A stretch of DNA of 64,000 bases, from assembly GCA_902768985.1 (NCBI GenBank), contig CACXNA010000006.1, forward strand, positions 38,531-102,530, written 5' to 3'. The translations under genes were made by a program, and so were the position numbers. Numbering within the stretch: the stretch's first letter is position 1; each line of letters starts with the position of its first letter. The stretch comes from an uncultured Bacteroidia bacterium (GTDB lineage Bacteria; Bacteroidota; Bacteroidia; Bacteroidales; UBA932). The notes under the pieces were generated by a model that worked only from the letters and a program-made list of their open reading frames with translations, did no database searches and was not told where the DNA came from. This document shows, piece by piece, positions 1 through 7,219 of this stretch.

Positions 1-255
1 CGCTTCCAGGATCTCATCCGTTGGGGTGATGCCGCGACGGAGCTTGCCGACAACGGTAAGTACTATCCCACCTTCTACGATGCAATGTCCAAGAAGGGCG
101 AAGCGGTACACCGCGGCTACATCGACGAAAGCGATGCTGATTGGTGCGCCAAGCTCTACAATGTCGGTTTCAAGACCAATAAGAACGAGCTCTTCCCGTT
201 CCCGTTCAACGAAATGCAGCTGAACCCGAACCTGGTCCAGAACCCTGGCTATTAA
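1..255 (+). CDS. SusD/RagB-family outer-membrane lipoprotein, C-terminal fragment
   Basis: The window opens inside this gene in frame 1; the last 84 codons are visible and end in TAA at 253-255. The peptide starts RFQDLIRWGDAA and ends ELFPFPFNEMQLNPNLVQNPGY, which is the typical end of SusD/RagB proteins (arginine-rich helix, then PFP..E...NP.L.QNPGY). Members are surface lipoproteins that bind glycans or peptides for a SusC TonB-dependent transporter, so a SusC homologue is expected just left of the window. A strong terminator follows 25 bases after the stop, so this is probably the last gene of its operon. The start, signal peptide and substrate cannot be seen. Confidence 0.9.
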   Translation, partial: RFQDLIRWGDAATELADNGKYYPTFYDAMSKKGEAVHRGYIDESDADWCAKLYNVGFKTNKNELFPFPFNEMQLNPNLVQNPGY

Positions 256-280
256 TAGTTGATTCGGACTATATGTCAAA

Positions 281-309
281 GGAGCCGCGCTTCATGCGCG
301 GCTCCTTTT
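281..309 (+). terminator. Rho-independent terminator of the SusD operon
   Basis: A perfect 10-bp stem (281-290 with 296-305, arm GGAGCCGCGC) with a 5-nt loop is followed by TTTT. It lies 25 nt after the SusD stop. Confidence 0.85.
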
Positions 310-327
310 GTGTAAATGGTGAAATTA

Positions 328-357
328 AAACGGGTTGCGCTCACGCGGAACCCGTTT
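328..357. other. Second hairpin in the 256-619 intergenic region
   Basis: A 9-bp perfect inverted repeat (AAACGGGTT at 328-336, AACCCGTTT at 349-357) has an inner GCG/CGC pair. There is no T-run on the plus strand, but on the minus strand it is followed by TTTTAATTT, so it may be a backup or bidirectional terminator. The rest of 256-619 is AT-rich and I see no gene in it; the only start-to-stop frame (273-488) runs through both hairpins. Confidence 0.5.
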
Positions 358-585
358 CCCACAATACAATTAACCAAAATCTACCACCCGAATTGTTGCG
401 AGTCGGGTTTGACATTACAAAGGTATCTCCTTTTTTTCTAACGTTTTATCACACAAAGACCAATTACGACAAATCTTGTTTCAAATGATTAAAAAGAGCG
501 TGGATATTTTGTTGTCAATTTTTTTATTGTTGTGAGAATGCATCATTTATAACGGGTTGCTGTTCCGATAATATGTTTTTATTGC

Positions 586-593
586 TATATTTG
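586..593 (+). promoter_or_regulatory. Bacteroidota -7 box for the GH9 gene
   Basis: TATATTTG matches the TAnnTTTG -7 consensus and sits 26 nt before the ATG at 620. No clear -33 TTTG is seen 19-21 nt upstream. Confidence 0.6.
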
Positions 594-619
594 AGAGATT
601 AACCGTTTAATTATCGCAC

Positions 620-3286
620 ATGAAACGTACCCTAATCCTTTTGTCCCTCCTGCTGTTGGGCGCTGCCGCGTCCGCGCAGGGACTCCGGCTCAACGAGTTC
701 GAAGTCTTCGAAGAAAACGGCATTTCCGTGCTGGTCTACAGCAACCAGTACAACGGCATGTTCTGTGACGAGAAGACCGCCGGCGTGGAGCTCATCCAGC
801 ATGGCGAGCGCATCGTCACGGGCGGCGGCATCCGCCTGATGGACACGCCGGAGCAGTGGGATATCTATCCCGACATCCTGCGGCGCGACCTGGACCGCTC
901 GCGGCAGTCCATCGATATGACCTTCGAATATCCGGACTACGCCTTCCGGCCGCGTATCGTCGTGGCTGCGAAGGGGACCGCTTTCACGCTCAGCGTGTAC
1001 CTTGACGAGCCGGTCCCGGCGAAGCTGGAGGGCAAGGCGGGCCTGAACCTCGAGTTCTTCCCGGCGAGCTACCACGGTAAAACGGTCTACGTGGACGGCA
1101 AATCGCTCATCCTGCCGAACTACCCGGCCGGCGACACGCAGATGCGCCCGGTCAGTGAGAAGATCCCGCAGTTCTTCGGCCTGTCGACCTTCGACGACCG
1201 CGGACGCGGGGAGTTCATTGACCCGGAACCGTTTGCCGTAGGCAAGCGTCTGGTGATGGCGCCGGAAGATGACGACCTTCGCGTGGCCGTGAGCTCGGAG
1301 CAGGGGATCTGCCTCTTCGACGGCCGCAACCTCGCGCAGAACGGCACCTTCGTGCTCCGCACCCTGCTGCCTGCCGGCAAGACCGGCAAGGTGGTGGAGT
1401 GGACGGTGCAGCCGGCGTACGACCCCGACTGGGTACGCCAGCCGAATATCGGTTTCTCGCAGGTCGGCTACACGCCCGCCCAGAAGAAGGTGGCCGTGCT
1501 GGAGCTCGACCGCCGCGATCCGGTGGCCGCGACCGCGCGCATCTGGCGTATCGCCGAGGACGGCTTCCGCCAGCTGGCGAAGGAGGTCCCCGTGAAGGAG
1601 TGGGGCGTCTACAACCATCGCTATAATTACGCGCGCGTGGACTTCTCCGACGTGCGCGAACCGGGCCTCTATTGCATCGAGTACAAGGGCACGCGCACCA
1701 ATCCGTTCCCGATCGACGCGAATGTCTACGCCGGCACCTGGTATCCCACGATGGATGTGTGGCTGCCGGTCCAGATGGACCACATGGAGGTCAACGAGGG
1801 CTACCGCATCTGGCACGGCCGCTCGCACATGGACGACGCCCTGCAGGCGCCTCCGGGCTACGAGCAGATGGACGGCTACCGCCAGGGTCCTGAGACCAAC
1901 ACGAAATACAAGGCCTACGAGCACATCCCGAACCTGGCTGTCGGCGCCTGGTATGACGCAGGCGACTTCGACATCCAGTCCGGCACCGTGATCGGCCTGA
2001 CGCAGCAGTTTGCGACCCTCTGGGAGGAATTCCGCCCGGAGCGCGACCAGACCTATATTGACCAGAAGACGCAGTTCGTCGACATCCACCGTCCGGACGG
2101 CGTGCCCGACGTGATCCAGCAGTGCGAGCACGGCGTGCTGAACATCAACGCGCAGGTGGAGAACATCGGTTTCGTGGCCCAGGGCATCGTCCAGGGCACG
2201 ATGCACCAGTACCACCACCTCGGCGACGCCTCCACGATCACCGATAACTTCGTCTACGACGCTTCGCTCGCCCCGTATGAGCAGCGCGGCCTCTTCACCG
2301 GCACGCGCGACGACCGCTTCGCCTTCACGACCAACGGCGCCAACCCGGCCGGGCAGATGTCCACCATCGCCGCGCTGGCGGCTGCGGCCCGCGTGCTGAA
2401 GCCGTACAACCCCGAGCTTGCGGAGCGTTCTTTGAAGAACGCGGTCAAGCTCTGGGAGGAGAACTTCGAGGCGGCCGATCCGGCCCGCAACGCCGCGGGC
2501 ATGGGCTTCGGCGGCTTCGGGATGGGCGGCGACGGCCGCATCTCGGCCGCCATCGAGCTGTGGCGCACGACGGGGGAGAAGAAGTATCGCGATTTCTTCG
2601 AGCCGAAGGTGCTCGCGCAGCTCAAGCCGGTCGAAATGCCGCAGACCGCACGCGCACGGACGGGCATCGGCCGCCAGGGCGTGGCCCGTGGCGTCGAGGT
2701 CCCGCAGGGCGAGGCCATCGGCAGCACGGGCGGCTGGGGCCGCATGGGCTTCGGCGGGGTCAACCTGACCACGGCGCTCTCTATTTATAAGGAGATGGAC
2801 GCCAGCTTCCAGGCGCAGGTGCGCGAGGCGCTGCCCGCGTACGTCGAGAGCCTGAAGGCCCAGGCGGAGACCACGCCGTACGGCGTGCCCATTTCCGGGC
2901 GCAGCTGGGGCGGCAACGAGCAGATCCTGGGCTGGGCCCTGAACTGCTACAACGTCTGGCGCCTCTTCCCGGATGCCATCGACCCCGAGCTGGTGCTCGA
3001 CGGCCTGAACTATCTCTACGGCTGCCACCCGTACAGCAACGTGTCCTTCATCACGGCGGTGGGCGCCAAGACCAAGAAGGTGGCCTACGGCAACAACCGC
3101 GCGGACTATACCGTCATCCCGGGCGGCCTGGTGCCGGGTCTGCTGCTGATGGCCCCGGACTACATGGAGAACAAGGACGACTATCCTTTCCACTGGGGAG
3201 AGAACGAGTGCTGCACCCGCAATGTGGTCCAGCTCGTGACCATCGCCCTGGCGGCGGAAGAGATTACGGCGGCTCTGGCTCGCTAA
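620..3286 (+). CDS. Glycoside hydrolase family 9 (endoglucanase-type), secreted
   Basis: An 888-residue protein that begins with a signal peptide (MKRTLILLSLLLLGAAASAQ). Residues about 25-280 form a domain I do not recognise. Residues about 285-375 look like the Ig-like CelD_N domain that precedes GH9 catalytic domains (NIGFSQVGYTPAQKKVAV). The catalytic domain fills the rest: WYDAGDFDIQSG near residue 445 carries the paired Asp residues (base and water-binding), and GENECCTRN near 860 carries the expected acid Glu. GH9 enzymes invert beta-1,4 linkages in cellulose or mixed-linkage glucans. It stands alone between a terminator and palindromic repeats. A Gly/Met-rich loop near residues 625-635 (GMGFGGFGMGG) is unusual for the family. 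Substrate is inferred from the family only. Confidence 0.88.
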   Translation: MKRTLILLSLLLLGAAASAQGLRLNEFEVFEENGISVLVYSNQYNGMFCDEKTAGVELIQHGERIVTGGGIRLMDTPEQWDIYPDILRRDLDRSRQSIDMTFEYPDYAFRPRIVVAAKGTAFTLSVYLDEPVPAKLEGKAGLNLEFFPASYHGKTVYVDGKSLILPNYPAGDTQMRPVSEKIPQFFGLSTFDDRGRGEFIDPEPFAVGKRLVMAPEDDDLRVAVSSEQGICLFDGRNLAQNGTFVLRTLLPAGKTGKVVEWTVQPAYDPDWVRQPNIGFSQVGYTPAQKKVAVLELDRRDPVAATARIWRIAEDGFRQLAKEVPVKEWGVYNHRYNYARVDFSDVREPGLYCIEYKGTRTNPFPIDANVYAGTWYPTMDVWLPVQMDHMEVNEGYRIWHGRSHMDDALQAPPGYEQMDGYRQGPETNTKYKAYEHIPNLAVGAWYDAGDFDIQSGTVIGLTQQFATLWEEFRPERDQTYIDQKTQFVDIHRPDGVPDVIQQCEHGVLNINAQVENIGFVAQGIVQGTMHQYHHLGDASTITDNFVYDASLAPYEQRGLFTGTRDDRFAFTTNGANPAGQMSTIAALAAAARVLKPYNPELAERSLKNAVKLWEENFEAADPARNAAGMGFGGFGMGGDGRISAAIELWRTTGEKKYRDFFEPKVLAQLKPVEMPQTARARTGIGRQGVARGVEVPQGEAIGSTGGWGRMGFGGVNLTTALSIYKEMDASFQAQVREALPAYVESLKAQAETTPYGVPISGRSWGGNEQILGWALNCYNVWRLFPDAIDPELVLDGLNYLYGCHPYSNVSFITAVGAKTKKVAYGNNRADYTVIPGGLVPGLLLMAPDYMENKDDYPFHWGENECCTRNVVQLVTIALAAEEITAALAR

Positions 3287-3291
3287 TAGTC

Positions 3292-3354
3292 ATTCCGGGC
3301 TTGACCCGGAATCCCAATATTTTATACGTCATTCGCCGGCTCAGACCGGCGAAT
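3292..3354. repeat. Two REP-like palindromes (types A and B)
   Basis: Type A at 3292-3312 reads ATTCCGGG, 5 nt, CCCGGAAT. Type B at 3331-3354 reads ATTCGCCGG, 6 nt, CCGGCGAAT. Both families recur elsewhere: A at 19684 and 34008; B at 20208, 27027 and 33933, including in coding regions. Here they sit between convergently spaced genes, where they may also act as transcript-end hairpins. Confidence 0.85.
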
Positions 3355-3368
3355 CTCGTTTTTTTATG

Positions 3369-3376
3369 TATATTTG
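3369..3376 (+). promoter_or_regulatory. -7 box almost touching the aminotransferase start
   Basis: TATATTTG ends only 7 nt before the ATG at 3384. Transcription should start 5-7 nt after the box, giving a leaderless or near-leaderless mRNA. It also rules out the in-frame upstream ATG at 3366. Confidence 0.7.
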
Positions 3377-3383
3377 CGCTATT

Positions 3384-4577
3384 ATGGAAATCTCGCAGCG
3401 AGCACAGAACATGCCTTCTTCCCCGATCCGGAAGCTGGCGCCGTACGCCGACGCGGCCAAGCGCAACGGCGTGCATGTCTATCACCTCAATATCGGCCAG
3501 CCAGACATCAAGACCCCGCAGTGCGGTCTTGACGCCCTCAAGGCTGTGGATCGCAGCATCCTGGAGTACAGCCCCTCCGACGGCTACCTCTCGCTGCGTA
3601 CCAAGATGGTGCAGTACTACGCAGAGTACGGGATTTACCTTTCTCCGGAGGAGATCATCGTCACCACCGGCGGCTCCGAGGCGGTGCTGTTCGCGTTTTT
3701 GGCTTGCCTCGGGCCGGGCGACGAAGTGATCGTCACGGATCCGTTCTACGCCAACTACATGGCCTTCGCCATCTCTGTGGGCGCCGTGATCAAGAGCGTC
3801 AAGACCAACATCGAGGACGGCTTCCGCCTGCCCTCCGTGGAGGCGTTTGAGGAGCAGATCACCCCGCGCACCAAGGCCATCCTGATTTGCAACCCCAACA
3901 ACCCGACGGGTTACCTTTATACCCGCAAGGAGATGCAGCGCCTGCGCGATATCGTCAAGAAACACAACTTGTTCCTGTTCAGCGATGAGGTCTACCGTGA
4001 GTTCATCTACACGGGCATGCCGTATATCTCCGCCTTCCACATGGAGGGGATTGAAGAGAATGTCGTGCTGTTCGACTCCGTGTCCAAGCGCTACTCCGAG
4101 TGCGGCATCCGCATCGGCTGCCTCTGCACGAAGAACAAGGCCGTTCGCGACGCGGTGATGAAGTTCTGCCAGGCGCGCCTGTCGCCGCCGCTGCTCGGCC
4201 AGATCGTCGCCGAGGCGACGATGAGCGTGCAGAAGGAGTATCTGCACAGCGTGTATGAGGAATATCTCGAGCGGCGCAACTTCCTGATCGACGGGCTCAA
4301 CAAGATCCCCGGCGTGTATTCGCCCATCCCGATGGGCGCTTTCTACACGATGGCGAAGCTCCCCGTCGACGATGCCGAGAAATTCTGCATCTGGTGCCTG
4401 CGTGACTTCCAGTACGAAGGCGCCACGGTCATGATGGCGCCCGGCGCCGGCTTCTATACCGAGCCCGGCGAGGGCCGCCAGGAGGTCCGCATCGCCTACG
4501 TCCTCTGCAAAGAGGACCTCGCCAAGGCCCTCGTCGTCCTCCAGAAGGCCCTCGAGGCCTACCCTGGACGCCTCTAG
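3384..4577 (+). CDS. PLP-dependent class I aminotransferase
   Basis: A 397-residue fold-type I aminotransferase in the aspartate aminotransferase group. The N-terminus ISQRAQNMPSSPIRKL and HLNIGQPDIKTP match family openings. CNPNNPTGYLY provides the conserved Asn-Pro turn, SDEVYREFIY the Asp that pairs with the PLP ring, and LFDSVSKRYSECGIRIG the Schiff-base Lys. The amino donor is probably aspartate, an aromatic amino acid or alanine; the sequence does not decide. The ATG at 3384 is chosen because an upstream ATG at 3366 falls inside the promoter box and because homologues begin at this residue. It is followed by the repeat array at 4619. Confidence 0.9.
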   Translation: MEISQRAQNMPSSPIRKLAPYADAAKRNGVHVYHLNIGQPDIKTPQCGLDALKAVDRSILEYSPSDGYLSLRTKMVQYYAEYGIYLSPEEIIVTTGGSEAVLFAFLACLGPGDEVIVTDPFYANYMAFAISVGAVIKSVKTNIEDGFRLPSVEAFEEQITPRTKAILICNPNNPTGYLYTRKEMQRLRDIVKKHNLFLFSDEVYREFIYTGMPYISAFHMEGIEENVVLFDSVSKRYSECGIRIGCLCTKNKAVRDAVMKFCQARLSPPLLGQIVAEATMSVQKEYLHSVYEEYLERRNFLIDGLNKIPGVYSPIPMGAFYTMAKLPVDDAEKFCIWCLRDFQYEGATVMMAPGAGFYTEPGEGRQEVRIAYVLCKEDLAKALVVLQKALEAYPGRL

Positions 4578-4618
4578 CCGCCTCGCACACAACGCCAACG
4601 CACGGGCGCCCGGCTTCA

Positions 4619-4748
4619 ATCCTCATTTGAGCCCTTTTTTGAGGATGCAGATCGGTTTTGGCCTGGTTTATCCTCAAAATGGGGCTGTTTTGAGGATGGA
4701 AGCTGGTTTTTGGAGGGTTTGTCCTCAAATCGGGGTGTTTTTGAGGAT
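4619..4748. repeat. Upstream array of three 28-nt palindromes, 51-nt period
   Basis: Units lie at 4619-4646, 4670-4697 and 4721-4748, each 28 nt and starting exactly 51 nt apart. Arms are (A/G)TCCTCA(AAA) and (TTT)TGAGGAT with a variable centre. The two 23-nt spacers (4647-4669, 4698-4720) resemble each other, sharing a GGTTTTGG-like core and ending in GTTT. The array is mirrored by one at 6382-6511 on the far side of the two-gene unit. This looks like a REP/BIME array belonging to the adjacent transposase-like gene. Confidence 0.9.
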
Positions 4749-4846
4749 TTGAAGAAAGATTATCGGGGTTAGTTTTTTCTTTTCGCGAAAAATCCCTATC
4801 CTTGTACTCGGAGTGAGGCCTTTGTTTAACCAATAAAGGTTTCTTT

Positions 4847-5440
4847 ATGGAGACTATTGAAAAACCCGTCGCCTCCCCGTCAACCCGGGAGGCCCTCATC
4901 CAGGAAGTTCTGGATGAACACCGTTCCCTGGCGCATGGTGCGCTGGATGATCTTATGTACGAGGCCTTCCTCGAGATTGGCCGTATTCTCAACACCCCGG
5001 ACAGCGAAGATCCTGGCGAGGCCCAGGCCGGAAGTCTTGCGCCTGCTCCTATTCAGGCTGTGAGCGGCATGTCCGCCTTTGCCTTGCGGCAGATCCAGCA
5101 CCATGCCGCCGCCGGAGACCTCGCGGATTGGCTGGCAGGCGGCGCCGACAAGGACAAATACCTCTACCTGCGCGATTTCCTGAATCTCGGCAAACTGCAA
5201 GCCGAAGAGCTGCGCCAGCGCTACCCAAAAGCTTTCACGAAGTGGACCGACGACCAGGACCAGGCGCTGCTTGCGGAATACCAGCGGGCGGCGGAGGGCG
5301 GAAGGAGAGTGGACTGGAAGAAACTGTCCGAGCCCTTCGGGCGAAATGTTAACGCCATCAAACTCCGCCTGGAGCGGCTCGGGGTTGACCTGGGCGCCGA
5401 GGCAGGCCATTCCAGAAGGCCGGGAGGGCCTGCCCAGTGA
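4847..5440 (+). CDS. Myb/SANT-like putative DNA-binding protein coupled to a RAYT-like gene
   Basis: A 197-residue protein with no family I can name with certainty. The N-terminal half is helical and acidic. The C-terminal part, about residues 127-180, has the tryptophan-spaced pattern of a Myb/SANT or trihelix DNA-binding fold: KWTDDQDQALLAEYQ, then VDWKKLSEPF, then GRNVNAIKLRLERLGV. The start at 4847 follows an AT-rich leader, with a possible -7 box (TATCCTTG) at 4797-4804. Its TGA overlaps the GTG start of the next gene (GTGA at 5437-5440), so the two are almost certainly co-translated. Position between mirror-image repeat arrays suggests it helps the transposase-like protein find or process these repeats; that role is inference. 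Confidence 0.75.
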   Translation: METIEKPVASPSTREALIQEVLDEHRSLAHGALDDLMYEAFLEIGRILNTPDSEDPGEAQAGSLAPAPIQAVSGMSAFALRQIQHHAAAGDLADWLAGGADKDKYLYLRDFLNLGKLQAEELRQRYPKAFTKWTDDQDQALLAEYQRAAEGGRRVDWKKLSEPFGRNVNAIKLRLERLGVDLGAEAGHSRRPGGPAQ

Positions 5441-6405
5441 ATCCGGAATCCGTATGCGAGGCCGCCTTTTCCCGGGGCGGCCCGTATTGGCATCTCTATA
5501 CGGATGGGGACGGGATGCCGATCTTTTTTGCGGAACCGGTCGATTTCGTGTTCGGTATCACGTTGTTGGGGATGAGTGCAGCGGAGATTCCCCGCTGCAG
5601 GATTATCACTTTTACGTTGATGAGCAATCATATACACGTCATCCTGGCTGGTTCTGAGGCAGATGTCCGCGCCTTTTTCTCCCTGTTTCGGGCGCGCCTG
5701 CAAAGATATCTCGCCAGAAAGAAACGCTTTTGGCCTTCCGAGCGCTTCGAGGCTTCGCTTTTCCGCATTCCCGACCTGCGCGCGCTTCGCAGCGAGATTA
5801 TCTACGTCAACCGTAACGGTTATGTGGTCTCGCCGGACTGTACACCGTTCTCTTATTGGTGGAGCGCTGGCGCATACTTCTTTAACCCGATGGCCGGGTT
5901 GCTCCCTACTGCTTCATTTGCGGAACTGCCACTTCGGGAGCGACGGGAGATGTGCCATAGCCGGGAGGCGGATCTGCCCGACCATTACAGAGTGCTTTTG
6001 TGTTTGCCCCTGCCGGCGGACAGGAAAGTCGGCCCCGTCCTGGCGGCCCCTTCGTTTTGCGCCTTGGGGGAAGCGGAATCGTTCTTCCGGGATGCACACC
6101 AGTATTTTCGCCTGCTCGGCCGAGACCAGGAAGCGCAGGCGGAGGTGGCGCGGCGGCTGGGAGATAAGGTGTTTCTGACGGACGACGAGCTGTTCGGAGC
6201 CGTCTGTGCCTTGTGTGCCAAAGAATATGATGTTTCCAATCCTGTCCTGGTACCTGCCGACGGGAAATTGGACCTTGCCCGGAAGATGCATTTCGACTAT
6301 AACGCCTCCAACAAACAGATCCAGCGGATGCTACGGCTGTCGCCCGCCATCGTCGAAGACCTCTTCCCGAGCGCCAAACCTATCCTCAAAAACACCCGGA
6401 ATTGA
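5437..6405 (+). CDS. RAYT-like HUH (Y1, IS200-type) transposase
   Basis: A 322-residue protein read from a GTG that overlaps the upstream stop. Residues about 60-75 read IITFTLMSNHIHVILAG; HIH is the metal-binding HUH motif of Y1 transposases. The segment LRSEIIYVNRNGYV (about residues 117-130) corresponds to the helix carrying the catalytic tyrosine in IS200 and REP-associated tyrosine transposases. The C-terminus (LARKMHFDYNASNKQIQRMLRLSPAIV) looks like a helix-turn-helix, as in RAYTs that end in a DnaA-like DNA-binding part. RAYTs cut single-stranded REP hairpins and are single-copy, domesticated elements. The stop codon TGA (6403-6405) lies inside the first downstream palindrome. Which tyrosine is catalytic is not certain by eye. 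Confidence 0.85.
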   Translation: MNPESVCEAAFSRGGPYWHLYTDGDGMPIFFAEPVDFVFGITLLGMSAAEIPRCRIITFTLMSNHIHVILAGSEADVRAFFSLFRARLQRYLARKKRFWPSERFEASLFRIPDLRALRSEIIYVNRNGYVVSPDCTPFSYWWSAGAYFFNPMAGLLPTASFAELPLRERREMCHSREADLPDHYRVLLCLPLPADRKVGPVLAAPSFCALGEAESFFRDAHQYFRLLGRDQEAQAEVARRLGDKVFLTDDELFGAVCALCAKEYDVSNPVLVPADGKLDLARKMHFDYNASNKQIQRMLRLSPAIVEDLFPSAKPILKNTRN

Positions 6406-6511
6406 GGATAAGTCCGTCCAAAACCGACTTCTGTCCTCAAATACACCCCATTTTGAGGATAAACCAGCCAAAAACCAGTTTCTGTCCTCAAAACTAGGCC
6501 AAAATGAGGAT
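6382..6511. repeat. Downstream array of three 28-nt palindromes, inverted orientation
   Basis: Units lie at 6382-6409, 6433-6460 and 6484-6511, again 28 nt with a 51-nt period. The spacers (6410-6432 and 6461-6483) are A-rich with an AAAACC-type core and match the reverse complement of the upstream spacers, so the two arrays are in opposite orientation around the gene pair. The first unit overlaps the last codons and stop of the transposase-like gene. Confidence 0.9.
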
Positions 6512-6568
6512 AGGAGCCGGTTTGCCCGTGCGGGGGCGTTGCGGAGGGCGGAGTGGAAGCCAGAGGGC

Positions 6569-7192
6569 CTACGACTGGGACTCCGCGTCGAAGATTGCGT
6601 CGAACAGGGTGCGGAGGCGGGGTTCGTCGGCGATGAGGGCGCGGAGGGCGGCGAGGCGGCCGGCGTTGGGGGACTCGGGGATCCAGAGCTTGAGGTAGCC
6701 GCCCTCCGCGTACTTCTCGTGGAGGTGCTCCAGGGTGCGGCGCCAGTGCTCCTCGCGGTCGAGCTCGGGGTAGTGGGCGAAGCCGAACTGGACGGTGCGG
6801 CGGACGATGGTCTCGGGCTCGATCTGCCGGTCGGCCTCGGCGATGATGCGCCCGTAGATCGAGCGGGGCTCGTGGTCGAGCGAGGCGCGGTGGTCCTCCG
6901 CCGCCTGGGCGATGGTCTCGATCTGCTCGGGGGAGAACCAGCGGGGGAGGGCGACGTCCTCCCGGATGATGCGCCCCGACACCAGGTGGTGCGTGGCGCG
7001 GTCCGCGCAGAGGCCCGTGTCGTGGAAGGCCGCGGCGGCGTAGATCATGTCCCGGTCGACGGGATAAAAAACCGCGAGCGCCAGGGCGTCGCGGATCACG
7101 CGCTCGACATGCGGGCGCTGGTGTGCCTTGTCAAAGGCGTCGTAGCGGGGAAGAATCTCCGCCTCCACGTAAGCTTGCAGTTCTGCTATCAT
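6569..7192 (-). CDS. HD-domain phosphohydrolase
   Basis: A 207-residue cytoplasmic protein of the HD superfamily. The metal ligands are visible in order: His in QRPHVERV, the HD pair in AAAFHDTG, His in AAEDHRAS, and Asp in IIAEADRQI. Such proteins hydrolyse phosphate esters of nucleotides; the substrate here is unknown. The gene reads away from the envelope genes, and a -7-like box (TATCTTCG on the minus strand, 7201-7208) lies just before its start. The end falls shortly after the repeat array at 6511. Length and motif spacing are normal for small stand-alone HD proteins. Confidence 0.85.
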   Translation of the reverse strand: MIAELQAYVEAEILPRYDAFDKAHQRPHVERVIRDALALAVFYPVDRDMIYAAAAFHDTGLCADRATHHLVSGRIIREDVALPRWFSPEQIETIAQAAEDHRASLDHEPRSIYGRIIAEADRQIEPETIVRRTVQFGFAHYPELDREEHWRRTLEHLHEKYAEGGYLKLWIPESPNAGRLAALRALIADEPRLRTLFDAIFDAESQS

Positions 7193-7219
7193 ACGGGAGG
7201 CGAAGATACGAAATAATCT

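Noticed and set aside
273-488. 71-codon plus-strand frame in the first intergenic region
   Set aside because: It runs through the SusD terminator and the second hairpin and has no promoter or conserved motif.
632-3193. 853-codon open frame on the minus strand
   Set aside because: It lies fully antisense to the GH9 gene. In this GC-rich DNA the antisense strand of well-biased genes often stays open. The plus-strand frame has a signal peptide and GH9 catalytic motifs.
4619-4748. Possible CRISPR array (28-nt repeats with 23-nt spacers)
   Set aside because: The geometry is CRISPR-like, but the repeat centres vary while the spacers resemble one another, the units are palindromic along most of their length, only three units occur, mirrored and two-unit copies exist elsewhere, and there are no cas genes.
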